Assembly (NCBI GenBank): GCA_019009955.1
Contig: CM032231.1
Span: 42,532,501-42,596,500, forward strand
DNA from: Riptortus pedestris
Taxonomy: Eukaryota; Arthropoda; Insecta; Hemiptera; Alydidae
DNA: 64,000 nucleotides
Reading direction: 5' to 3'
This document shows positions 23,545 to 35,865 of this stretch, piece by piece (the first letter of the stretch is position 1; every line of letters starts with the position of its first letter). The notes under the pieces were generated by a model. The model was not told where the DNA came from and made no database searches. It worked only from the letters and a program-made list of their open reading frames with translations. The position numbers and the translations under genes are program-made.

Positions 23545-26500
23545 GTGAGTTCAGTTATTATTATTTATGTCTTAGTTCTCAGATTTACCTCACCGATGTT
23601 AGGAAAGTAAAATATGAGATGTCATTCCATTATCTTTTTTAAATAGGCTCGTAATTTCTTTATCGTAATTGTGAACATTTTCTTTATATCTCGGATTTAT
23701 GTTTTGCTGTCAAAAGCTGAGTCTAATGTTTTTTTCACCTGAGGAATCCTTGAAAAAAAGAATATAATATTTTTTTATAATATGCCTTGCCTTTATTTGT
23801 TATTCATTATTATGGCATTAAGAGAGTAATCTACTTATAAGATCTTCCTCATTTATTTTCCTTATGTCATTATTTACTTGAACCTGGATGAGTGTTAGAC
23901 TCTTAAAAAAACAGTCTGATAGAGCCGAAATCATTTATATATCATTGATTAATTTAGTTCCCTGAGGGGAACCCTCCAGAGGGAGGGCAGCTTGTTTTGT
24001 TTGTTTGTTTCCTCCTAATCGTTTTGGTAGGTACCTTTATGTCATTAGTCTCTATCAATCATAGACTGAATTAATTTTGGGTGTGTGGCGGAACTTATAC
24101 TCAATAATTTCAATAAAAGTTTCAGTAAATATTCATTCAGCCCTATGATATATTAAGTTTTTGTGTGATGGACATTCTGGATAGATAATAATAATTCAAA
24201 ATATTAGAAAAAAAATGCTGACTTCTTGTAGTCAGTTACTTCAACATTACTTGCAATTTATTTAGATTATGTCAAAAAGTTCGTTTTAAATGGTATTGAT
24301 TTAAAAATAATAAAATAAATGCTCATTACTCTTCTCCACGATCTTGAAAATAATATTTATGTGCAGTCACCAGGCATTACTGCAATATTTCCCCATCATT
24401 TCTTTTTATGGCTGTTTTAGTCATGCATTGCTCATAACAACTTTGTGCATTTATGCTATTAAGAGTGTGTAAGTCATGTAATTCAAATCAGAAACAGCAA
24501 TATTTGTTTATTAACGACTGAGGAACAAACTCTGTTTAGATATTATATTATGCGTGATATCATCTGTGCTGATAAGGAAGTCAGATAGGTTGAAGCACGC
24601 CGAAAGATTGGACTCCACAAGATTGTTAGGGGGGAATAGAAAGTCCGTCATGCAGGGGCTGTGTAAACTAAGCAGATTTCCCATTTGCTGGTATGACATA
24701 CTCTTGATCTCTTCTCACCTTATATTTTCTATTTCCAAGTAAAAAAATCCTATGAGTTGAAGTGGGGATTACTAAAGGCTGAAACCAACTACTAAAGCTG
24801 AATATCTTGCTAAATATTTATGTTACGAAACAATGTATAAAATTGTATAATTGTAGAAACATCAATAGTTTACCAGGATTGGCTCTATACAAGTTTTCTG
24901 TTCAAAGTATAATAACAGAGATATATTGAATTTTTGAAATTCCTATCTAAACCATCCCTCCCATTGGTTTGATTTAAGATATTAACATATTTGGTCTTTA
25001 GTTTTACATAAAATGTTTAAATATCGAGTTTGATATTAATCAAATATTACAATTGCAACCACTAGAGTGGTGATACACACTCAGCACAGAATTTTGAACA
25101 GACCTCATTTTCACCTACTATGTCGAATCGATGGACATTTAAATAAATTTAAATACGTTGCTTAAGGGAAATCTGCTAAACGTTACATGGTTCAGGAGGC
25201 GGGATGAGCAGGTATGTTAGGATGGCTGGATGACCATGGAGATGAGTTGCAGGGATTTGAAATTGCCAATCTTAGCTGCTGACTTCACTGAATGTTGTAA
25301 CATGGTTTCAGAAGTCCAGATCCTGTATATATGCAGCTTCTAGAATTATGCAAACTAGTCTCCAATTAATTAAGTAATATTTACTATGTTTCAGGATGGG
25401 GGAAATCAATATTGAATTATATTGGAAGCATGCTCCATCAACATGCCGAAATTTTGCTGAATTAGCCCGCCGTGGTTACTACAATGGAACTAAATTTCAC
25501 CGTATAATTAGAGATTTCATGATACAAGGTCAAATTGAATTACTTATACTATTTGTTTGAAATTTCTTTAAACATAATTTTCTTTATTAAGATTAAACAT
25601 AAATTTATAGAGCTTGAGAGTTATTAATTTTGAATTTATTTTGCACCTTTCTCTTAAAGGTGGTGATCCGACTGGAACTGGAAAGGGAGGTGCCTCAATT
25701 TATGGGAGAACGTTTGCTGATGAAATTCATGAAGATCTTAAACATACAGGTGAGTATTAAATGATTCTTTCTTGTTATATAATTTAATTAAAATGATACT
25801 AAATTATAATCAACATGAATTATACTTAATAAGGTATGCAAATAAAAAATAGGGAAAATGCCAAAGATATACATAAAGATACATTGAAGTATTTTAATAC
25901 TTTTTAATATTTTTGAATTATAGCAGATTTCCCTTAAGGCTAATAACCACCCCTGACCAAAGAATTATACGATCACGCAGACGGACTCAGACATGATCAG
26001 AAAATCCCGATCAGCATTCTATGGACATGTACATAGATTGAACAATAGAAGACTTTCATGAGGATCTTAAATGTAAACAAATGTCAAAGAAACAAAAAAC
26101 AAATGGAACACACAAAATAATATAAAGAACAAAACTGAGGGAACGGAACACAAAACACTAAAAGAAACACGAACACAACTTAGAACTAAAAAAGGGTGGT
26201 AGATAAATAAGTGAAAAGAAAGTTTAGTAACTTAGAAACAACAACTATTCATAAAAACAGGCATATATCATTCAAATATAAACATGTCACTCACACACGC
26301 ACATGCATTAAAAATTTTAAAATATGTAATTAAATATTGTCAAACTGCCCAATCATTTTTAAATATGTCAGAATAGCGGCAATATGTGGACTACCCTCTG
26401 TCTTTAGTTCATGCAAGTCATGTGGGATGTTTAAGTTCATAATCTGCATTCTGTTGGTAGGTGTTTTATGGTTAGTCTAGTGTTGCAATGAGTACAGGTA

Positions 26501-29500
26501 GGCTTGTCTTTTTTGTTCATTAAAATGTAAGAGTGTGTAAGGTATGCATGTCCAATACGTAGTCTTGTGAGAACAACTTGGTCTCTTCTAGAATCTATGT
26601 ATTGTCTCTTTGACCATCCTGTAACATTGCGTTTTATTTCAAATAGTTTGTTGTCAGTACATAACCAGTGTTCTTGCCAGTTGAATATTTTTGTTTATAC
26701 TATCTTGTTGAGGTCTGCTGGTGTTAGGGTAGTTATGGCAGTAGTAGTCATTTTAGTTGCTAATTTTTCAAGAAATAGAAGAAAAAAGAGCCAGTAGGGA
26801 ACAAATAAAATGAATGAGAATTCAGAAACAAAATTATGAATGCAGAATTTGCATTAAATAATGGGAAAAAATGGTGAAAATGTGGATGCAACAGACGAAA
26901 CAGGAACACATTAAAGAATGAAGACATTTTAGGAAGGGAAAAAAAATGTTAATAATGTGACATTCAAGTTAAACACTGTCTTCATGGCAAAAATGTATTA
27001 TAATAACAATAATATATATACAACGCACTCCACAATTTTTAATAAAACTTCCTCTTCTCAGGTCTTATTGGTGATACAGTATTTTTAACTATACACTTTG
27101 ACACAATAATATCAGAAAAAGGTAATAAAGATTTCTTAAGCTACCTCAAAAAGATGTAAACATGTTCAGGAATACAGGTAAATTAGGACTTTATAAAGAT
27201 TTTATTTAAGGATTTTGGCACTAAAGAAATTTTTTTATGTCCCAGGTGAGAATCAAACTTGTGACTAGGTTTACCAAGTGAGATTAAGACCAATGCCTGC
27301 TATTGAACTTCGGTTGTATGTTACAGCTTTCTCCCAATTGTTGCCTTTCTCAGTGCCAGCATTTGATAGTGCTTACCTGAATTATGGTAGCTTTTTTCAT
27401 TAGATATATGTGAGGAATGTCTAGCTTTCATGAAAATATAGTCTGTTTTGGTTCCTTGTTTGGTCACCTGGGTTTTGGTATTTTTCATTGGCTGGTCTAG
27501 ATATATATAAAAGGATAACACTTAATCCTGAGCTTCTTCAGAATAAGTGTGAACACTGATGATTGGGGTTAAAGTAAACGTCAGTACCCCACTTCATACT
27601 TTTGTCAGATTTCGCTTAAGGGAAGTGAGCTATTGAGGTTGTACTCATTGCACGATTTTCAAAAGATTTCCTCAAATATCATCTGACCAAGAATAAAGAA
27701 ATATCAAATAATTGTAATGAGGAGTCGTACCACATTGACTTTTTTTTAAAAATATAATAATTACAAATTTTGTCTAAAGTAGGATTTGGAATAGGGGAGT
27801 GGTTTGAAAATTCAAAATATCTCTTTTAGTATGAGTTGGATCGGAAAATGTTATAGAACCAATCTTGTTAAACTATTGGTAGTCTACAATTATTGTTCTA
27901 TACATTTTCTTGTAACTCAAAAATGTCAAGGAAGTTGTTTTTTTAAATTACTTATTGACATCCACTTTTTGCAACCAAGGCTAATTGGAACGGGTTCTCT
28001 ACAGGTTACCACCCTTTTCTAGCCAGGGTGGGACTAATTTATTTATTTGTATTTAATGAATTCTGTCACTAAATAAATTCCCTTGCCCAGGCGGGGTCGA
28101 ACTCACCACTCTAGGTATACCAAGTGAGATCAAGGAAGTTATACGTCTAAAATAAACCTCCTCTTCAACTCATTAAATTTGGACTTATATATTCTGAGAA
28201 TATATGGTGAGATAACATGACTAGTGTTATTCCAGCATGTGGGAAATTGTCTTAGTTTACACAGCCCCTATGTGGCAGACTTTTTATTTGGCAGAATTCT
28301 TTCAGGGCTTATATTCAGATCCTAATTCCTAGTGTGTCTGCACTTGTAGGAAAATCCCTCTTTGATTTATTGAAAGCTATGGGATATTGATTTATTTACC
28401 CTCTAATTTGTGAACATTTTCTTTTTATTGTTTTATTGATGAATAATACCCTCATTATAACCTGTGAATTCCCTAATTTGACAGAAACTCACATTTGAAT
28501 GTATAATGTTTTGGCCATCAAGGAGCATGAAAATGAAAATTTAGGTTGCTCCAGGGCCTAGCTCTTTCAATGCGACTTTTGACAATAGCTCATTTCCTAA
28601 ATGAAAATTCTCTAAAACTACATAAAACTCATGTCAAACTAAGTTAGCATTTTCCTCGGACTCATTAGTTTTCATACATATGGGAGAAATGCTTTGAAAG
28701 GTTTTATTTTTGTATTTTCTTATATTTAGATGTTTGAACTTTGGTATGATGATTGTTTTTCACTTTAGGTGCTGGAATTTTATCAATGGCAAATTCTGGA
28801 CCAGATACAAATGGATCTCAGTTCTTTATTACATTAGCACCAACTCAGTGGCTTGATGGAAAGCATGCTATTTTTGGTATGTTATTTTTAAGATATATCA
28901 GAATTCTCATTGATGTTGTATTTCCAAGCATTGTATCAAACTTTCACTTTTATTATGTAAGGATTCTACCTTAAACAAATGTCTTTATTGGAAATCAGGT
29001 AATTCATTTTTTAAAGTTTTTGTGTTACAGATCCCCTTAATGTTACTAAGAGTGGAAAAAGCCTATTGGCAAAATCTCAATAAAAAGGTTTGACATAAAT
29101 AACTTGTCTTATATTAGTATTTGAATCGACAGTCTCCTATACATTATTTACTGTATACAAATGAAGTGGTGGGTGTCTAGGCCATCGACATGTCAATTGA
29201 CAACGTTCAGGAATATACCTTGAGGAGTGGTTATAAATAAAGAGACTCAAATTCACCTGATAGTCGGGTTTGGGAAGTGAAATCGCGGGATCAAAAGAAT
29301 TCTGAGTGAATTGTATGGTTCGACACATAGAATTTGGCATTCACTATTTTTTTAGATTGAATTTTATGGATATTTTAAGGTTTGCACAACAATTCAATTC
29401 CATGCATCTGTTGTTTATTTTTATTTTGAATGTTTTAAGCAATTATCAAGAAGTCTTTCTAGTAGTTTGTAATGATTTGGCTTGTCAGAATTTTCTTTGA

Positions 29501-32500
29501 ACCTCTATTTCACACCCCATTTCTAGTAGACCTCAATGTTCTTAGAGATTAGGAGACATAAGAGTGTGATTGGTGCTGGAGGATTGTATCATCGTATCAC
29601 TTGCAATAGTAAATAGGGTGGTTAGAGAAGAGTATTTCCTGGTGCCTTACCTGAACAGAGGCGTGACCAACATCTAGTCCTCTTTCAGTACTCTTTCTGC
29701 TTAAAGTAGTGGGAGATAGAGTCACCAAACTGATGGCACTTTTGGATAGAGAAACGGAAAAAGTCAAAGCCAAATTAGTGTAGGAAGTAGGATAGGATCA
29801 ACAAATATAGAGTTCCTGAAGGATCTTTCCCATTATCAGGAATAGAGTGATGAGAAGAAGGGTGATGTAGAGGTTGTGAACCATTTTAATGATGGAAAAT
29901 TTCTATTGGAAGGGAAAATAAGCATTTTGGAAAGAGGAGTTTTACATGAGAGTGAAGAAGAGTATAGCTTTGCTGGAAAGTTACTTAACCTTCCACTGGT
30001 AACACTACATTGACACCTTAGAAAGGTAACATGGGCTGACGAGTCACCCCAAGGGATTATTTAATCAATAAAGGAGATTAATGTTAACACAATGATTTAT
30101 TTACATTTTGACATAATAACTTAAATTATTATTAATACAATTGACAACTGAAAAATCACTACTTGAAGCAGTTGCTACACACTCACTTGCGATGCTCGCT
30201 GCACGTAGATTTTCCGCATTTAGTTTTCACTTTTTTGTCATTTGCTCATGTGCATAGATGTAATTTTCACGACGAATACATATTTCCAGGTTTGTAAAGT
30301 GAACATTTCTTTCAACTATAGTTGGTTCAATAAGTAAGTTTTGGGCATAAGTTCATTCAGATGTGATGTTTGAATAGGGTTTTACTCGAGGGATTTTTAC
30401 AATATTGTGTTCTGGTTAGTTTAGGTGGTTTCAATGACCATTTTTACCGTTTACAGTGTCCGAAGACGATGATGTTTCTTCCTCCACTTCTGAAGAGTAT
30501 CCTTCTATTATGTCATCAACATCACTTTCTTCCTGTAGGGTATCTTCTTCACCACTTGAATCATCACCAGAATTTACATTGCTTTCATCCTCTAGACACT
30601 CTTTCACAAATGCGGCAAAATTTGGGTCATTAACATTACAGGAATCCACTTTATACAAATAAATGTTAAAAAAAAATCGGCAACCGAGAAATGTAACAGA
30701 GGTTACTAGTCACCCCAAGCACGCAATAAATCAAATAAACAGGCTCTGACACGAAGGCCAACACTCTCAATCGAACAGTACTAACGTGAAGTGAAATTAG
30801 CAAGTGACTAAGATTTGCCCTACCAAGTCAACCAACAAAACATAAAAAAATAAAACTGCGTGGGGTGACGCATCACTCCTGTTACCATCGAAAGGTTAAG
30901 AATAAATGTTGTGATCAGGTTTAATCCAGGAGCCTTACAAATGGATAACATAGAAATAATAAAATAAACCTATTTAAGATTTAAAGGAGGTGGAATGCCA
31001 AGATGATTGGATACTAGGGCAAAGATCTGGTTCAAGGATGCTTTCATGAAGTCTGAACACAACAGAATGTGAAGAGCAAAGGTATAACGATATTGACAAA
31101 GATGTCATAGGGGTATAGGGTTGGAATGGGTATGTTTGATAATATTACAAATGGTGTGATCTTTGGGAGTAAGATTGTTGTATAGCCAGTGAGTTTTGAC
31201 CTGACTTTTAAGCTTCGGTTTTGTATGAAATATGTCTGGTCCTGTTTAATGTTACTAGTCAAGGTAGCTTGATTGTGCCAGAAATGTTTTATGGAAGCTC
31301 AAACGGTTGTTGTTCTTAACTGATATATCTATGCTTCCTCATGTTATAAGTGTCAGTTTAAGGTAAAGGAATTACTTGAAAAAGTATATCCTATCAACCT
31401 GATGGAGAAGGGATGGTAAGGGTTATAGTTGAATTGGTTGGCATCTGTATTGAAGGATAAGAGGAGTGGACCATGATTGAAAAAATCTAGAATGTTGGAT
31501 ATCTGACAGAAAATATGGTTAGGTCCACCACTGATGAAATAGTCAATAATTTTGAGAAGTTTGGAGCAGGAAGATGACCACTAGTTAGGTTTGGGAGTGG
31601 ATTTTTAGGTGACAGGAATGAAAAATAGAATGGCATATTCATTCCTAGGCATTAATGATTCTGTGACCAAGTTAAATTGGTAAGCAAGTCTCATTTCATA
31701 CAGTGGGTCAAGGTTAGTAAGGAAATATTTCAGGATATTTGTATGGAACGGTTTATTAAAGAGAAAATAGACAGTGGAAATGATGATAGTTATTTATTAA
31801 CTTTGTGCTGCTTAGGCTAATTGGGATGAGTTATCACTCTTTTCTAGATGGGTAAGACTAAGGATTTTAGCAGATTTCCCTTAAGGAAAATTTGGATCTG
31901 GCATTCTGAAAGCTGCTAAACTCATTATTTGAAATGTTTCTCATAAAAGTTAGCAATGTTTTGTAATTCATTATTATATTTTTATAATGCATTTATATAT
32001 TATTACTCTCCAGGGTTTATGCAGCCCTTCTTAGTGGTATGTGATAATCATTGACTGGTTTAAAATAGGTTTTTTTCTTTGCTGAATAAAGTTTTATGGC
32101 TATTTGAATTAATAATATATTTATCTAATTCAAGTTGAAATTACAACTAGAGCTTATTAAAAATTCCTAACATGTGTATAAATTGAAATAGACTGACAGA
32201 TAGTAGAAGTCTAATGGCTATCAACGAATTTTTGAAGTCTTGAAAAGATTCTGATTCAATAAATTGATATCTTCAAATCTTCCTTAATATTCAGCTAAAT
32301 TCCCTGACCTATTATAAGTAAGTTTGTTTCATATGTTACCAAGTCCCATATGATGCAATGAAATATCAGAGAAGAGAGGGCAATACATCATAACTGCATA
32401 TTAAATCTAAGCATAGTAACCATTGTTGCTCTAGTGCATTGCTAGTAGAACTGACTGGTGCGATACAAGTCACTTGAAGAGCTTTCTTAATAAAAAATGT

Positions 32501-32783
32501 ATTGAGAATTGAGGTTAATTGTGTCACATATAAACATGAAACCAATGCCTAAGTGAACCTCTTGTCTTCTACAGCCAAACCTTGGGTAGCAGACACAGGC
32601 ATTTCTGAATTTAGTTTAGTTCATTGTTTTTATGTTTAAAAATGTAATCATTATTTTTTTTTTGCAGGAAGAGTTCATAGTGGAATGAATGCTGTTAAAA
32701 GAATTGGCCTTGTTGAGACTGATAAAAATGATCGCCCAGTGGATGATGTGAAAATTGTCCGTGCTTATATTAAAATGAATTAG
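23465..32783 (+). CDS. PPIL1: Peptidyl-prolyl cis-trans isomerase-like 1 (PPIL1), complete five-exon gene
   Basis: Exons 23465-23544, 25395-25528, 25660-25749, 28769-28876 and 32668-32783 join in frame to 175 residues, close to the 166 of human PPIL1. PPIL1 is a nuclear cyclophilin of the activated spliceosome. The start [20 protein letters not shown] lies in front of the conserved TVLETSMGEI. Then come [40 protein letters not shown] (catalytic Arg and the Phe-Met-x-Gln cluster), [37 protein letters not shown] and [12 protein letters not shown]. All residues expected for isomerase activity are kept. All introns are GT-AG and their phases agree. Introns 1, 3 and 4 have been enlarged by mobile elements (HINE-like, LINE, SINE, piggyBac). 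A poly(A) signal AATAAA lies at 32898. Confidence 0.96.
24644..25179 (+). mobile_element. HINE-like element with both ends, in PPIL1 intron 1
   Basis: The 5' end is TCCGTCATGCAGGGGCTGTG and the 3' end is CTTAAGGGAAATCTGCTAA. The body is diverged. It lacks a long TA tract, having ACACACTCAGCACAG at that position. It is the best copy for defining both termini. Confidence 0.75.
25395..25528 (+). CDS. PPIL1: PPIL1 exon 2
   Basis: The acceptor is ATGTTTCAG and the donor is GTCAAA (weak). It encodes [15 protein letters not shown] through [11 protein letters not shown], including the catalytic Arg region. Confidence 0.93.
25660..25749 (+). CDS. PPIL1: PPIL1 exon 3
   Basis: The acceptor is CTCTTAAAG and the donor is GTGAGT. 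It encodes [20 protein letters not shown] and [10 protein letters not shown]. Confidence 0.93.
25921..25945 (-). repeat. HINE-like 3' palindrome fragment
   Basis: TAGCAGATTTCCCTTAAGG only, directly adjoining the 3' end of the LINE remnant that follows. Confidence 0.5.
25946..26790 (-). pseudogene. LINE remnant (jockey/CR1-type C terminus and 3' UTR)
   Basis: Minus strand reads PADLNKIV, then with breaks [60 protein letters not shown] and LPTECRL. [13 protein letters not shown] and the Cys-His block ending H...ECR are typical of the C terminus of insect non-LTR ORF2 proteins. Stops interrupt the frame. The segment 25946-26440 would be its 3' untranslated end. Confidence 0.75.
27236..27300 (-). 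repeat. SINE head fragment
   Basis: GAGAATCAAACTTGTGACTA followed by GGTTTACCAAGTGAGATTAA is the reverse complement of the tRNA-like head found at 41551 and 55029. Confidence 0.55.
27605..28280 (-). mobile_element. HINE-like element with nested SINE, PPIL1 intron 3
   Basis: The left end is CAGATTTCGCTTAAGGGAAG with GCTATTGAGGTTGTACTCAT. The middle has TTATAGAACCAATCTTG and the right end is CTTAGTTTACACAGCCCCTA. A SINE (27966-28135) interrupts the right half, so the HINE-like copy is the older insertion. Confidence 0.65.
27966..28135 (-). repeat. SINE, inserted in HINE-like copy
   Basis: Reverse orientation: AGGTTACCACCCTTTTCTAG, CCAGGGTGGGACTAA, then GGCGGGGTCGAACTCACC (B box) and ATACCAAGTGAGATCAAGG (head). 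Confidence 0.75.
28281..28768. other. PPIL1 intron 3, remainder
   Basis: No repeat or ORF recognised. Confidence 0.4.
28769..28876 (+). CDS. PPIL1: PPIL1 exon 4
   Basis: The acceptor is CACTTTAG and the donor is GTATGT. It encodes [20 protein letters not shown], then [16 protein letters not shown], holding the catalytic Gln and the drug-site Trp of cyclophilins. Confidence 0.93.
30183..30260 (-). pseudogene. piggyBac transposase C-terminal cysteine-rich remnant
   Basis: Minus strand reads [33 protein letters not shown]. The CGKxxCxEH pattern is the end of the zinc-binding C-terminal domain of piggyBac transposases. An in-frame TGA breaks it. Confidence 0.6.
30431..30658 (-). pseudogene. piggyBac transposase N-terminal remnant
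   Basis: A 75-codon ORF starting [11 protein letters not shown] with long acidic Ser/Asp/Glu runs ([18 protein letters not shown]). This is the usual composition of piggyBac N-terminal regions. Position just inside the right inverted repeat supports this. Confidence 0.55.
30900..31800. other. PPIL1 intron 4, probable old repeat
   Basis: Less AT-rich than the surroundings and similar in texture to 29500-29980 on the other side of the piggyBac insertion. The two flanks may be one older element split by it. No protein family recognised. Confidence 0.3.
31803..31865 (-). repeat. SINE tail fragment
   Basis: TTGTGCTGCTTAGGCTAATT and TATCACTCTTTTCTAGATGG match the SINE body in reverse. Confidence 0.5.
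31869..32042 (-). repeat. HINE-like element, internally deleted
   Basis: The palindromic end GCAGATTTCCCTTAAGG and the opposite end TTTATGCAGCCC are only about 150 bases apart. Confidence 0.5.
32668..32783 (+). CDS. PPIL1: PPIL1 exon 5
   Basis: The acceptor is TTTTTTTGCAG. It encodes [20 protein letters not shown] and [18 protein letters not shown], then TAG. Confidence 0.94.
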
Positions 32784-32897
32784 TTTACAAAAATAATCAT
32801 AATGCATATTGCAAGCAAATGTAACTTTGTACATTGAAATAATTTATTCCATTATGTATAAACTTTTCATACTATTGTCAAATCCAGACAATGTGAA

Positions 32898-32903
32898 AAT
32901 AAA
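32898..32903 (+). promoter_or_regulatory. PPIL1 poly(A) signal
   Basis: AATAAA 115 bases after the stop codon, followed by a T-rich stretch. Confidence 0.75.
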
Positions 32904-33410
32904 TTCATAATTATTTCCGACATTTTCCTGTTTTATTATAACTACGTTCTATCTTATGTGTAAGATCATCTTGAGCCAAGTATAAAAATTGATCACATAT
33001 ATCAAGAAGTTTGTGTGTTACTTTTACTAGATGTTTCTAAATTATTTTTACTAGTTGATTACTTAACTGTAGATAAGCCAATCCAAGAGTCATCAATTTT
33101 GGAAAGAGAAATAAGACAAAATTACACGTACCATTCATGGAATTAATGATAGGTTTAAAACAAAAATAAATTGCAATTTCCAGTCATTTTATTTTCCTGT
33201 TCTTATTTTCATGGATTAACTACAAATTCTTGAGTGAAACAATGATGACTCCTAAATACCTATTTAATGAGTCTAAAATACTATTTGGAAAGTAAATTCA
33301 TAAATATTCTACAGACACTAGTTATAAACTAGAGAACATTCATAATAAGGCTTGTTTTTTTTTAAGGAAATTTTAATCATTACTTTTACTAAATTTCTTC
33401 CAGATTCCCT

Positions 33411-33520
33411 TTAAGGGGAATCAGCTATTGAGGTTAAACTCATGTCAAAAATTTCTTCATGTATTCATCATTCTACCCAGGAGATGTTAAAAATGAAGTA
33501 CATTCAAAAATATACATACT
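33411..33520 (-). repeat. HINE-like 3' end fragment
   Basis: CAGATTCCCTTTAAGGGGAA, GCTATTGAGGTT, CTACCCAGGAGATG, ending in imperfect TA sequence. A second, better copy follows at 33618 in the same orientation. Confidence 0.6.
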
Positions 33521-33617
33521 CCTGTGTCTATTTATACAACAAAAGAAGCTGCCTTCCTTCTGGAGAGTTCCGATCAGGGACAGTTTCCTATTATGTCCAA
33601 TTGGGTAATATTAAAAA

Positions 33618-34182
33618 AATTTCCCTTAAGGGAAATCAGCTATTGATGTCGTACTCATGATGCGAATTTTCGAAAAAAAATTTCAAATGTCCATCGATCC
33701 TACCTAGGAAATGACGAAAATGAGGTCCGTTCAAAATTATATATATATATATATATATATTTGTCTGTTAACGCTCTTGCGGTCGCAATTTTTGTTTGGT
33801 CGTAACCAAACTCGATATTTAAAAGTTTTATGTAAAAAGACAGATCAAGTTTGTTAATGGCTGAAATCGGACCAGTGGGAGGGGGGGGGTTAGATGGGGG
33901 ATTACCCGTTACTATACGTCGATCGAAAAATTGTATAGAACTAATCTTAGTACAAATTAAATTTACTATAAATATTGTTATATACATTTATTCTCTATCT
34001 TGAATATTAAACAAGATATTTGCATTTTTATTAAATGTGGGCGGGTAACGGACGGGAGAGAGTTTCCCGCCAAAAGCTAGTTCGGCCGTTTCAGTAATTC
34101 TTTGGCACTCGTATGGAGATTCCTCTATTGTATAACTTTTCATGGGAAATCTGCTTAGTTTATGCAGCCCCTGCGTGACACA
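33618..34182 (-). mobile_element. HINE-like element, near full length
   Basis: It spans TTTCCCTTAAGGGAAATCAG to TTTATGCAGCCCCTGCGTGA, with a (TA)n of about 12 units at 33738-33760. Confidence 0.75.
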
Positions 34183-34184
34183 CT

Positions 34185-35240
34185 TTATTTATTAATTGGA
34201 CTGTCTGTTCTAAATTTATGTTGGTAACAGTAGCGCACGAACTGTCCCCATTTGCAAGAGCCTAGGACATGAGGTAGGGTTTCAATCTCACTGCATTGGG
34301 TTGATCCTAGATTCCTTCCAGGTATTGAGTGCACTGGAATGAGGTTGAGTTTCATTTGACAGTCGTTGACCACTCTGAACTGGAAAGGCCCTTCTTATTA
34401 GACACCAATAGATTGCTGGGCAACCAGTCACTAAAACTGATGACTCCATTCCCTTTGGATGGGAGGGAACTCCATTCAACAAACGTTCTTGTAAAATGTT
34501 TCTGACATCAATTAAGAAAAGCTTCCCATTCAGCCCTGAAGAATCCCAATCCTCGCAAGTTTCTTGGTAAATAGATCATGATTGTCAGAAGAGGGGGAAT
34601 TTCTTTGATATAGATTCTCAGTGTCTTTGTCTATTTTCACTAGAAATGAGGGCTTTAGGTTTGGGAGAGGTGCACTGAAGTGGATAAATTATCATGGGCC
34701 TATATACTCATAATGTTCAGCTTTTGATCTACCTTCATTAATGGATTGGAACAAAGTAGGATTAATTTCTTAACAAGAGTGTCATTTACATTTGACTCAA
34801 GTCTTATTTCCTCTTCAAATTCATTCCAAAATATTTTTTTCCCCTTTAGACTGGTGGAAACAATTTGAATGCCATTAATTGTTAAAATAATACCTTTCTT
34901 CAGTATGCCCTTTTAAATCTTAGACTTACACTTGCTATTGTTTTTTTTGTTTTTCGACCCAGTTTTGTGAAGGCAATCTACTGTAAGACTCAGTGAAGGT
35001 TCAGCAGACTTTTCATCCTTTGCAAGAATGGCAATATCGTCTGCAAAACCATAAACTGTAAGTTTTGGTAAGCCATTTTCACCCGTAAGCAGTTGCAATT
35101 TCATTTTCAGCCAGTTCTCGGCAAACAAAATCTATTGCAGCATCAAAGACCACAGGCACACCTTGGGCTACCCATATCTTTACATCGATGGTTGTTTCCT
35201 TCTGCTTTGAAGGTCCTATGATGCTTAATTAATTAGAATT
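34185..35240 (-). pseudogene. LINE remnant with RT active-site motif and Cys-His end
   Basis: Minus strand, in order: VFDAAIDFVCRELAE, LTVYGFADDIAILAKDEKSA (the RT motif with FADD), and far downstream STQCSEIETLPHVLGSCKWG with a following Arg/His-rich tail. The C-terminal ETLPHVLGxC block is a zinc-knuckle type found in R2/NeSL-like non-LTR elements. Frames are broken several times. Confidence 0.65.
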
Positions 35241-35329
35241 AAATAGAATGATACAAGGCTTCTTACTTTATGTCTATTTATTCCTCTTTGGGTATTAAAT
35301 TTATTACACATCTCGCAAAGTACAGAATC

Positions 35330-35865
35330 TTCCAAATTTGAAATATCTCTGTTTAGTTGTATCAGAAAATGTTGTACAAAAAATTTTGTTTAAATTTCAT
35401 TTTTTGGCAATTGTATACATTTTTAACACCTCTATGTATTTTATAGTTTTCACCCTGCAGTAACTCTTCTCACTCATATCATGTTAACAACAAGCAAGTA
35501 TATTAAGAAACGTCTTATTCTAAAAATAAAATCTCACAAATTGTTTTTATTAGGTCTTTACTATGGAAATACATAGATAAATGAAATGTGCTCTACAACA
35601 TTCAATACTCTAGAGGTCTCAATTTTATTTTATTGATGCCATTCCCAACATTTAACTGATTCTTGTAAAAATAAAATTTATTAATGGGTGAAACCTGACC
35701 AGGAGGTGGGAGTTAAAGGAGTAAAATACAAATGTATGGTTCATGTATATGTCCTCTACGATGCATAGAATCTATGAACGTTATACGACCAAATTTATTA
35801 ACAAAGTAATGCACTGCAATTGTTGTTCTACATATTTTAAACTAACTGGGATATTATAACTCCCT
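35330..35865 (-). repeat. Two degenerate HINE-like body fragments
   Basis: 35330-35445 and 35670-35865 each keep the body order of the family (GTATCAGAAAATGTTGTA; ATTGTTGTTCTACATA) but no ends. Confidence 0.4.

Larger units (their letters stand above)
29989..30895 (-). mobile_element. Internally deleted piggyBac-type element
   Basis: TTAA flanks both ends (29985-29988 and 30896-30899), the piggyBac target duplication. The ends are inverted: CCTTCCACTGGTAACA on the left, CCTTTCGATGGTAACA on the right read inward, with subterminal GTCACCCC on both sides. Remains of the transposase ends are on the minus strand: an acidic N-terminal piece (30658-30431) and a C-terminal [15 protein letters not shown] (about 30183-30218). 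The catalytic DDD core is missing, so the copy cannot move by itself. Confidence 0.85.

Noticed and set aside
31044..31262. 72-codon ORF (-) in PPIL1 intron 4
   Set aside because: No recognised family; it lies in probable old repeat sequence.
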